A DNA stretch of 8,397 nt, taken from Burkholderiales bacterium RIFCSPHIGHO2_12_FULL_61_11. GTDB lineage: Bacteria; Pseudomonadota; Gammaproteobacteria; Burkholderiales; Burkholderiaceae_C. This document shows positions 1-5,935 of the stretch, piece after piece; the first letter of the stretch is position 1; each line of letters begins with the position of its first letter. The stretch covers positions 1-8,397 of the forward strand of contig MERZ01000079.1 in NCBI GenBank assembly GCA_001770785.1, written 5' to 3'. Made by a program: the position numbers and the translations under genes. The notes under the pieces were generated by a model. The model was not told the DNA's origin, ran no database searches, and saw only the letters and a list, made by a program, of their open reading frames with translations.

Positions 1-70
1 CATCCGTTTCGATGGGGCCATCGTGCCGGGCTGCGGTGTTGATCACTTCTTGATTCAGTTGAGGGTCCAT
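1..70 (-). CDS. N-terminal fragment of a probable TrxB-like ferredoxin-NADP reductase (FAD/NAD(P)-dependent oxidoreductase), cut by window edge
   Basis: An ATG at 70-68 opens a frame that stays open to the window edge, giving 23 residues (MDPQLNQEVINTAARHDG, then PIETD). The upstream bases (AAGAAAGAAC before the ATG) are only a weak purine-rich ribosome site. The 'PIETD' ending is what directly precedes the FAD-binding GxGPxG motif in TrxB-like ferredoxin-NADP reductases of Burkholderiales, as I remember that family; the motif itself lies outside the window, so the name is an inference. The gene follows fdxA on the same strand after 65 bp, so the two may be co-transcribed, and a reductase that reduces ferredoxin with NADPH would be a natural partner. 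It could instead be another flavoprotein or an unrelated short N-terminus. The reading frame is fairly secure, the product is not. Confidence 0.42.
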   Translation of the reverse strand, partial: MDPQLNQEVINTAARHDGPIETD

Positions 71-135
71 GTTCTTTCTTTTTTTTGACTGGCGTATTGA
101 TCGGCTCGGGACGGGTTTTCTGACGCGCTCGGCTT

Positions 136-465
136 TCAGCGCTTCAATTCATTGAGCTTGCTGGTCTTGTCTTTCCACTCCTCGGCATCAGGCAGCGCGT
201 CCTTGCGCTTGGTGATGCTCTTCCAACCCGAGGCACGGCTCAATTCGGCATTGAGCTTGATGAACTGCAACTGATCGGACGGCACATCTTCCTCGGCATA
301 GATGGCATTGACCGGGCACTCCGGAATGCACACCGCGCAGTCAATGCATTCGTCCGGGTCAATCACCAGCATGTTGGGGCCTTCGCGGAAGCAGTCCACG
401 GGGCAGACATCCACACAGTCGGTGTATTTGCAGCGGATGCAGGAGTCGGAAACGATGTGGGTCAT
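136..465 (-). CDS. fdxA: 7Fe ferredoxin, [3Fe-4S][4Fe-4S] (FdxA type)
   Basis: Small soluble electron carrier of 109 residues, close in length and pattern to Azotobacter vinelandii ferredoxin I (106 residues). The cysteines are at 9, 12, 17, 21, 25, 40, 43, 46 and 50. By comparison with that protein, Cys9, Cys17 and Cys50 bind the [3Fe-4S] cluster, and Cys21, Cys40, Cys43 and Cys46 the [4Fe-4S] cluster; Cys12 and Cys25 would be non-ligands. The conserved stretches CPVDCF (21-26) and PDECIDC (37-43) and the C-terminal FIKLNAEL region are all present, so the protein looks intact. No good Shine-Dalgarno sequence precedes the ATG. The gene lies 100 bp after cysN on the same strand and 65 bp before a probable ferredoxin-NADP reductase start. 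A role as electron donor to the sulfite reductase encoded in the upstream operon is plausible but is inferred only from position; FdxA proteins also serve other redox tasks. Confidence 0.94.
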   Translation of the reverse strand: MTHIVSDSCIRCKYTDCVDVCPVDCFREGPNMLVIDPDECIDCAVCIPECPVNAIYAEEDVPSDQLQFIKLNAELSRASGWKSITKRKDALPDAEEWKDKTSKLNELKR

Positions 466-495
466 GATGTGTTGGCTGATCGGTGAAAAGCGTAA

Positions 496-525
496 ATTTT
501 AAGTGCTTTCCGGTAGCAAGGTTAA
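496..525 (-). promoter_or_regulatory. possible sigma70-type promoter for fdxA
   Basis: In the 100-bp gap between cysN and fdxA, the minus strand reads TTAACC (525-520), an 18-base spacer, then TAAAAT (501-496). These match the consensus -35 at 4 of 6 and -10 at 5 of 6 positions. Transcription would begin near 489, leaving a leader of about 25 bases before the fdxA ATG at 465. The gap is much longer than the spacing between the cys genes, which makes a separate promoter reasonable. This is a by-eye match; such matches are common by chance in AT-richer gaps. Confidence 0.28.
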
Positions 526-565
526 CAGGATCGCATTAAAGATGCATTGGGAGTGTGTGTTTAAC

Positions 566-1882
566 TTAAACAATCAGTGCCGCGCCAGAAGTTTTGTGCG
601 AGGCGGTGTCCACCAGCACCAGCGAGCCCAGGACGCGGGACTGCTTGTAAGGCAGTGCCGCAATGGGTTCGAGCAGCGCCAGCTCGACGACGCCAATCGC
701 ATTGGCCTCCAGTTGCGACGCTTCGTGGCTGACCAGTGTCGTGATGTCGACCTGATTCACGATGCGCTTGATTTTCGCTTTGACCCAGCGGTGGCCTTGC
801 AGCGCCCAATACAGGCGCCCCGGCACCAGTGGCTCGTCGTCCATCCATGCGACGGTGGCGGTGATCTCACGCGCGCCCAATGGAGGCTCAAAGCCGTCAG
901 CGGCCAGCAGCCAGTCGCCCCGCGAGATGTCCAGCTCGCGGTCCAGAATGACCCCGGCGCTGTGTCCGGCCAGAACGGCTTTGGGCTGGCGTGCAAGGTC
1001 CAGCACCTGGGCGACCTTGGCGGTTTTCCCGCTCGGCAACACGGTAATTTCCTGGCCGGGTTGAACCGCGCCACTGGCAATTCGGCCCCAGAAAATCCGG
1101 CGTCCCCGAGACGTGTCGGCGCTGGAGGAAAACTTTTCGACCCACTGCACCGGCAGCGCAAATGCCAGCGATGTATCGGCGGGCGTGGCCGGCAAGTGCT
1201 CCAGAATTTGTAGCAGCCCCGGACCGCTGTAGTTGCACCAGCCCGGGTTGGCATCGACCACGTTGTAACCGATCAGGGCAGACACCGGAACGATGGCTTT
1301 GACCGGAATTTGCGCTTCATCGGCAAACTGTTTCAAAGCGCCACTGATATGGGCAAATGCCAGTGCCGGATCGTCAACGGCGTCGAGCTTGTTAACGGCA
1401 AACACGATGGATGGCACGCGCAGCAGGTTGACCAGCAAGGAGTGCCGGCGCGTTTGCGGCAGCAGTTCCGGCAAAGGAGATTGCCAGGCCAGTTTGGTCG
1501 CGTCAACCAGTACCACGGCGGCGTCGGCACTGGAAGCCGCGGTGACCATGTTGCGGGTGTATTGCTCGTGGCCCGGCGCGTCGGCAATGATGAATTTGCG
1601 CGCGACCGTATTGAAGTAGCGGTAGGCCACGTCAATCGTGATGCCTTGCTCGCGCTCGGCCTGCAAGCCGTCGGTCAACAGCGCCAAATCTATCTTGCCG
1701 CTGCGATGCACGCTGGCCAGCTGGTCTTGCAACACGGCCAGGCTGTCCACCAGCAGGCGGCCAATCAGGGTGCTTTTGCCATCGTCCACGCTGCCGCAGG
1801 TGACGAAGCGCAGGGCCGCGCGGGTATCCTGCTCCGGTGCCAGGGCGGCTGGGCTGGCGACTTGAAGGGTGTCGGTGTTCAT
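566..1882 (-). CDS. cysN: sulfate adenylyltransferase subunit 1 (ATP sulfurylase GTPase subunit)
   Basis: Regulatory GTPase subunit of cytoplasmic ATP sulfurylase; GTP hydrolysis drives formation of APS from sulfate and ATP by CysD. The 438-residue product has all G motifs: G1 GSVDDGKS (30-37), the G2 region GITIDVAYRYF (80-90), G3 DAPGH (101-105), G4 NKLD (164-167) and G5 SAL (201-203), followed by EF-Tu-like beta-barrel domains. It is shorter than the E. coli protein (about 475) and ends without an APS-kinase (CysC) domain. Between DATK (127-130) and QTRRHS (143-148) it carries about eight residues more than E. coli CysN as I remember it. The ATG at 1882 shares one base with the cysD stop (TGATG), and a GAGGG ribosome site lies in the end of cysD, so translation is probably coupled. 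The stop codon sits in a 13-bp palindrome (559-571). It is the last gene of the tightly packed cys block. Confidence 0.96.
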   Translation of the reverse strand: MNTDTLQVASPAALAPEQDTRAALRFVTCGSVDDGKSTLIGRLLVDSLAVLQDQLASVHRSGKIDLALLTDGLQAEREQGITIDVAYRYFNTVARKFIIADAPGHEQYTRNMVTAASSADAAVVLVDATKLAWQSPLPELLPQTRRHSLLVNLLRVPSIVFAVNKLDAVDDPALAFAHISGALKQFADEAQIPVKAIVPVSALIGYNVVDANPGWCNYSGPGLLQILEHLPATPADTSLAFALPVQWVEKFSSSADTSRGRRIFWGRIASGAVQPGQEITVLPSGKTAKVAQVLDLARQPKAVLAGHSAGVILDRELDISRGDWLLAADGFEPPLGAREITATVAWMDDEPLVPGRLYWALQGHRWVKAKIKRIVNQVDITTLVSHEASQLEANAIGVVELALLEPIAALPYKQSRVLGSLVLVDTASHKTSGAALIV

Positions 1883-2826
1883 CAGAAATAGCCCTCTTTT
1901 TTACGTTTTTCCATCGATGCGTCCGAGGTCTTGTCATCCATGCGCGTGGCACCGCGCTCGCTCACTTCGACCGTCAGGGTTTCCAACACCACCGCGGTCG
2001 CATTTTCGGCGGAGCTTTCGACCGGGCAGGTGCAGGTGACGTCGCCCACGGTGCGAAAGCGCACGGTTTTTTCAACCGCCTGTTCGCCCTCGCGCAAGGG
2101 TGTCAGTTCGGTCACGGGCACCAGCAGGCCCTTGCGCTCGACCACCTGGCGCTGGTGGGCGTAATACAGGGAAGGCAGTTCGATATTTTCGCGCGCGATG
2201 TACTGCCACACGTCGAGCTCGGTCCAGTTGGAAATCGGAAACACGCGAAAGTGCTCGCCGGGCTGCAGCCGGGTGTTGAAAAGCGTCCACAGCTCAGGCC
2301 GCTGTTCCTTGGGTAGCCACTGCCCGAAGGCATCGCGGTGCGAAAAAATCCGTTCCTTGGCTCTGGCCTTTTCCTCGTCACGCCGCGCCCCGCCGATCAG
2401 CGCGTCAAAGCGGAATTCCTCGATGGCCTCCAACAGGGTTACCGACTGGTGCACATTGCGCGACTCGCCGGGGTGCGCCAGGCGAACCGTGCCGCGCGCC
2501 ATGGAATCTTCAACACTTCGCACGATCAGATGGGCACCCAGCTGTTTGGCGCGGTAATCCCTGAAATCGGTGACTTCATGGAAGTTGTGGCCGGTGTCGA
2601 TCATGAGCAGGGGATAGGGAATGCTGCCGCCGCGCTCCTTGTCGATAAAGGCTTTCTCGGCGCACTTGAGCATCACCAGCGAGTCCTTGCCGCCTGAAAA
2701 CAGCAGGGTGGGGCGCTCGAAAGCAGCGGCCACTTCGCGCAGGATGAAGATGGTTTCTTCTTCCAGTGCATCCAGATGGGCGTTACTCAGTTTGGCCAGC
2801 ATTGGGGCTTCGGTACGGGCGTTCAT
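1882..2826 (-). CDS. cysD: sulfate adenylyltransferase subunit 2 (ATP sulfurylase catalytic subunit)
   Basis: Catalytic subunit of ATP sulfurylase, which adenylates sulfate to APS in the cytoplasm together with CysN. The 314-residue product is a PP-loop ATP pyrophosphatase-type protein close in length to E. coli CysD (302). Visible signatures are the PP-loop SGGKDS (44-49), IDTGHNFHEV (76-85), IGGARRDEEKARAKER (144-159), PISNWTELDVW (197-207) and a basic C-terminus ending in KKEGYF, which resembles the end of known CysD proteins. The start at 2826 overlaps the cysH stop as ATGA, and AAGGA lies nine bases upstream; a second in-frame Met at residue 9 is possible, but the overlapping start is the usual operon arrangement. 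No damaged motif is seen. It is followed by cysN with a one-base overlap, as expected for two subunits made in equal amounts. Confidence 0.96.
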   Translation of the reverse strand: MNARTEAPMLAKLSNAHLDALEEETIFILREVAAAFERPTLLFSGGKDSLVMLKCAEKAFIDKERGGSIPYPLLMIDTGHNFHEVTDFRDYRAKQLGAHLIVRSVEDSMARGTVRLAHPGESRNVHQSVTLLEAIEEFRFDALIGGARRDEEKARAKERIFSHRDAFGQWLPKEQRPELWTLFNTRLQPGEHFRVFPISNWTELDVWQYIARENIELPSLYYAHQRQVVERKGLLVPVTELTPLREGEQAVEKTVRFRTVGDVTCTCPVESSAENATAVVLETLTVEVSERGATRMDDKTSDASMEKRKKEGYF

Positions 2827-3632
2827 GCGGGGATTTCCTTGACAGGGACAATACTGGAAAGAGGCTCAAAGGCGGGCGGTTCCTGGGCTTCGTGCGTGCC
2901 GTCAGCCGCCACATGCAGGCCGCACTCCTTGGCTGTTTCCTGCTCCCACCACCAGCGGCCCGAGCGAAAATCTTCACCCAGCGTGACGGCGCGGGTGCAG
3001 GGCGCGCAGCCAATGCTGGGGAAAAATTCGTCATGCAGCGGGTTGTAGGGAACGTTATTCAGGGCAATAAAGTGCCAGACATCGCCCCAGGTCCAGTCGG
3101 CCAGCGGGTTGATTTTGGCGCGCGTGATCGTTTCGCCCTTGACGACAAGGCTTTGCTGTTCGACATCGTGAACTTCAGCACGGGCATTGGACTGCTCGCG
3201 CCGCAGGCCGGTAATCCAGCCGTTTTTGCCGGCCAGGGCGCGCTCAAGCGGTTCCATTTTGCGTAAATGGCAGCAGGCCTTGCGCAAGGCCAGACTCTTG
3301 TACATCACGTCGTCACCAAACTCAGCCACAAATTTTTCGGCGGCTTCCGGGTCGGGCTGGTAAACGTCAACCTTCACACCATAGTGCGCCTCCAGCCGAC
3401 CCACGAGCGCCAGCGTTTGCGCGTGCAGCATGCGGGTATCGAGCACAAAAATGCTGGACGCAATGCCCGTCTCAACGATCAGGTGGCTGATGACCATATC
3501 TTCGGCACCCAGGCTGGAAGCCTGCGTCAGCGGCGCGTACTGCGCTGCTGCGGACTGGAGCAGGGACTTGCTGGCCTCCAGCTTTTGTGCAAAGTTGGGC
3601 GATGGCTTGGCGTAAAGCGAAATGGCACTCAT
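2823..3632 (-). CDS. cysH: assimilatory adenylyl-sulfate (APS) reductase, [4Fe-4S] type
   Basis: Reduces activated sulfate to sulfite in the cytoplasm, using thioredoxin-type thiols. The product is 269 residues. The N-terminal nucleotide site region SSLGAEDM lies at 39-46 and the conserved GLRREQS at 142-148. Two cysteine pairs, Cys120-Cys121 and Cys209-Cys212 (in GCAPCTR), are the known ligand set of the [4Fe-4S] cluster that marks APS reductases and is absent from PAPS reductases such as E. coli CysH. The catalytic cysteine is Cys237 in KECGLHV. Substrate preference for APS also fits the lack of an APS kinase gene nearby. The frame is open upstream to about 3818, but that stretch lies over the DUF934 gene in another frame. 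The ATG at 3632 has AAGGA (3644-3640) seven bases ahead and begins 13 bp after the previous stop, so I chose it. The stop overlaps the cysD start. Confidence 0.95.
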   Translation of the reverse strand: MSAISLYAKPSPNFAQKLEASKSLLQSAAAQYAPLTQASSLGAEDMVISHLIVETGIASSIFVLDTRMLHAQTLALVGRLEAHYGVKVDVYQPDPEAAEKFVAEFGDDVMYKSLALRKACCHLRKMEPLERALAGKNGWITGLRREQSNARAEVHDVEQQSLVVKGETITRAKINPLADWTWGDVWHFIALNNVPYNPLHDEFFPSIGCAPCTRAVTLGEDFRSGRWWWEQETAKECGLHVAADGTHEAQEPPAFEPLSSIVPVKEIPA

Positions 3633-3645
3633 GGCTGGATCCTTG

Positions 3646-4032
3646 TTAATTCGCGAAATGCGGATTGACCTGAACTGCATCGCCCTGGTAGCGGCCCACC
3701 CTGAAGCCCGGGTAGCTGCCGAGCACGCGCTGGGCTGCGGCCAGGTCCTGGTCAGCCCGCGGCACCGCGCTGGTGAAACCGCTGCGTTCCATTTGCGCGA
3801 GCTGGTCCGCCAGTACATCGCCGGTGGCGCGTATCTCGCCTTTGAAGCCGAGGCGGCGGCTCAGCAAGAACGCCTGGCTGAAGGCCCGGCCATCGGTGAA
3901 TTTGGGGAAGTTCAGAACGATGCATTCAATGCCGGCGAGCGACAAGGCACGCGGATCGGCGTCATTCGCCAATTCAATGACATTTAGGCCTGTAGCCCCT
4001 GCGGAATAATCTTTAGCAGCGATTAGTTTCAT
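3646..4032 (-). CDS. DUF934 family protein, sulfite-reduction-associated, function unknown
   Basis: A 128-residue soluble protein with the DUF934 (COG3749) signature FPKFTDGRAFSQAFLLSR (42-59), followed by GFKGEIRATGDVLADQ (62-77). The family is uncharacterised and is typically found beside cysI and cysH in proteobacteria, which is why some annotations call it a probable oxidoreductase of sulfite reduction; no catalytic motif supports that here. It has one cysteine (37) and no membrane segment, signal peptide or cofactor motif that I can see. The reading frame extends upstream to 4239 into cysI, but the ATG at 4032 gives the family's usual N-terminus (MKLI) and normal length. There is no clear Shine-Dalgarno sequence. 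It begins 25 bp after cysI and ends 13 bp before cysH. An accessory role in sulfite reductase assembly, electron transfer or stability is an inference from context. Confidence 0.9.
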   Translation of the reverse strand: MKLIAAKDYSAGATGLNVIELANDADPRALSLAGIECIVLNFPKFTDGRAFSQAFLLSRRLGFKGEIRATGDVLADQLAQMERSGFTSAVPRADQDLAAAQRVLGSYPGFRVGRYQGDAVQVNPHFAN

Positions 4033-4057
4033 AGTAATTTCAGGATATTTGAGGCGC

Positions 4058-5893
4058 TCAGGCGGCTTGCTCCGCGAGCCTGGCTTCGGCTTTGATGGTT
4101 GTGGCTTTGGCCAAACGCACGGCATTCGCGGCGGCTTTGAAGGGCTCGGCGCCGACCCGGCGCAGCGTGGCGATGAAGGTTTCCTGTTTGCCGTTGACCG
4201 CGAGGCGCTCGGCACGGTAGGTGTCAAGCACGGCCTCAATCACCTCCGGCACCTCAGCGGCGGAAAACGAAGGCCCGACCACCTTGCCCGTGGCAGGCGT
4301 GCCCGAGAGCGTGGAGCCGTCCGAGCCGCCCAGCGTGATCTGGTACCACTCCTTGCCGTCCTTGTCGACCCCCAGAATGCCGATGTGGCCGCTGTGGTGG
4401 TGGCCGCAGGAGTTGATGCAGCCGCTGATGTGCAGGTCAATCTCGCCCAAGTCGTGCAGTTCGTCCAGATCCTGGTAGCGGGCCATGATGGCTTGGGCGA
4501 TCGGCAGCGAGCGGGCATTGGCCAGCGAGCACAGATCGCCGCCGGGGCAGGCAATCATGTCGGTCAGCAGGCGAATATTGGGGCGGGCAAAGCCGGCCTT
4601 GCGGGCGACTTGCCAGAGCTCGGACAGCTGCTCGAAATGAACCCAGGGCAGCACCAGGTTCTGGTCGTGCGTGACCCGAGCTTCCCCCGCGCTGAACTGG
4701 TCAGCCAGCTTGGCGGCCAGGTCGAGCTGATCGGCTGTTGCATCGCCGGGTGCCTGGCCCAGGCGCTTGAAGGACAGCGTGACGATGCGCAGCTCGGAGT
4801 TCTTGTGCGCTGCCACGTTTTGCTGCAGCCAGCGTGAAAACTCCAGGTCGCCACTGGCTACTGGCTGTTGCGCGCTGGCGCTGCGCTGCTTGCCCGTGTC
4901 AGGTGCTACAAACGAGCTGGAGACACGGTCAAGCTCGGCTTGCGTGATGGTGTGCGGTGCGCCATCGAGTTCCAGAATATCCTTGAATTCGGCCTCCACC
5001 TGGTCGATGAAGGCCTGGCCTTCGGCTTTGACCAGAATCTTGATGCGCGCCTTGTACATGTTGTCGCGGCGGCCAAAGCGGTTGTAGGACCGCACGATGG
5101 CTTCCAGGTAATTGAGAATCTGCTGCCACGGCAAAAACTCGCGCAGGGTGCTGGCGATGATGGGTGTTCGGCCCATGCCGCCGCCCACCATCACCTTGAA
5201 ACCGAGCTGGTCGTCGGCGTTTTTGATCAGGTGCAAGCCCACGTCATGCCAGGCGGTGGCGGCTCGGTCTTCCCGCGCGCCGGTGATGGCAATTTTGAAC
5301 TTGCGGGGCAAAAAGGCGAATTCAGGATGCAAGGTGCTCCATTGCCGCATGATCTCGGCAAACGGCCGCGGGTCGGCGATCTCGTCAACGGCAATACCGG
5401 CGCGCTCATCGCTGGTGATATTGCGAATGCAGTTGCCGCTGGTTTGAATGCCGTGCATGTTGACGCTGGCCAGCAAGTCCATCACGTCGGCCGATTTGTC
5501 GAGTGGGATCCAGTTGTACTGCACGTTGGTGCGGGTGGTGAAGTGGGCGTAGCCGCTGCTTAGTTTTGAATGCACGGATTGGCCGTTTTTCAGGGGGATG
5601 GCGCCGAGCTGGTCCTGGCTGGCTTGGGCGCTTTCAAACAACGCTGCGTTGGGCTGGTCAAACTCACGCGCAATTTGGGCCAGCACGCGCAGCTGGGCGC
5701 TGGAGAGTTCGCCGTAGGGAACGGCCACCCGCAGCATCGGCGCATAGCGCTGCACATACCAGCCGTTTTGCAGACGCAGGGGGCGAAAGTCGTCTTCAGA
5801 CAACTGGCCCGACTGCCAGCGTTTGAGCTGGTCACGGTACTGGCTGGCCCGGGCCTTCACAAACTGGCGGTCAAATTCGGTGTATTGGTACAT
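4058..5893 (-). CDS. cysI: siroheme-[4Fe-4S] nitrite/sulfite reductase, hemoprotein type (assimilatory sulfite reductase)
   Basis: Six-electron reduction of sulfite to sulfide in the cytoplasm. The 611-residue product has the two-fold nitrite/sulfite reductase layout. The cluster and siroheme ligands are Cys449 and Cys455 (Cys-X5-Cys, CPGGDLC) and Cys492 and Cys496 (Cys-X3-Cys, GCINSCGHHH). Anion-binding residues equivalent to those of E. coli CysI appear to be Arg121 (RTNVQYNW), Arg157 (SGNCIRNIT), Lys198 and Lys200 (LPRKFKIAITG). A TTG nine codons upstream (5920) is also in frame, but the ATG at 5893 gives the MYQYTEFDRQF N-terminus usual in Comamonadaceae; neither start has a good ribosome site. 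The protein lacks a flavin domain and no cysJ is seen, so ferredoxin is a likely donor. Substrate is taken as sulfite rather than nitrite because cysD, cysN and cysH follow; nitrite use cannot be excluded from sequence alone. Confidence 0.94.
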   Translation of the reverse strand: MYQYTEFDRQFVKARASQYRDQLKRWQSGQLSEDDFRPLRLQNGWYVQRYAPMLRVAVPYGELSSAQLRVLAQIAREFDQPNAALFESAQASQDQLGAIPLKNGQSVHSKLSSGYAHFTTRTNVQYNWIPLDKSADVMDLLASVNMHGIQTSGNCIRNITSDERAGIAVDEIADPRPFAEIMRQWSTLHPEFAFLPRKFKIAITGAREDRAATAWHDVGLHLIKNADDQLGFKVMVGGGMGRTPIIASTLREFLPWQQILNYLEAIVRSYNRFGRRDNMYKARIKILVKAEGQAFIDQVEAEFKDILELDGAPHTITQAELDRVSSSFVAPDTGKQRSASAQQPVASGDLEFSRWLQQNVAAHKNSELRIVTLSFKRLGQAPGDATADQLDLAAKLADQFSAGEARVTHDQNLVLPWVHFEQLSELWQVARKAGFARPNIRLLTDMIACPGGDLCSLANARSLPIAQAIMARYQDLDELHDLGEIDLHISGCINSCGHHHSGHIGILGVDKDGKEWYQITLGGSDGSTLSGTPATGKVVGPSFSAAEVPEVIEAVLDTYRAERLAVNGKQETFIATLRRVGAEPFKAAANAVRLAKATTIKAEARLAEQAA

Positions 5894-5935
5894 GGCGGTA
5901 GCGGTCGGAGGGGAAATCAAAGAAAACGGCGGGGC

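Noticed and set aside
71..135. Possible terminator between fdxA and the left-edge gene, suggested by the T-run at 75-87
   Set aside because: The T-run is an A-run on the transcribed strand's mRNA and has no stable stem before it; it more likely forms the A-rich leader of the next gene.
503..1213. 236-residue plus-strand open frame opposite cysN
   Set aside because: It is antisense to a protein with every G motif intact; long mirror frames are expected in GC-rich coding DNA. Its translation is low-complexity and Arg/Gln/Gly-rich with no recognisable domain.
3633..3818. 62-residue N-terminal extension of the cysH frame
   Set aside because: The stretch overlaps the DUF934 gene in a different frame and adds nothing homologous to CysH. 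The ATG at 3632 has a good ribosome site.
4033..4239. N-terminal extension of the DUF934 frame into cysI
   Set aside because: It is an Ser/Pro/Arg-rich shadow of the cysI 3' end; the family's usual length is met from the ATG at 4032.
4049..5563. Long plus-strand open frames opposite cysI (262 and 231 residues)
   Set aside because: Both mirror the cysI codon pattern, have no ribosome site and show no family resemblance; cysI itself is complete.
5894..5920. TTG start nine codons upstream for cysI
   Set aside because: The conserved N-terminus starts at MYQYTEF, and the extra residues are not typical of the family; the TTG has no ribosome site.
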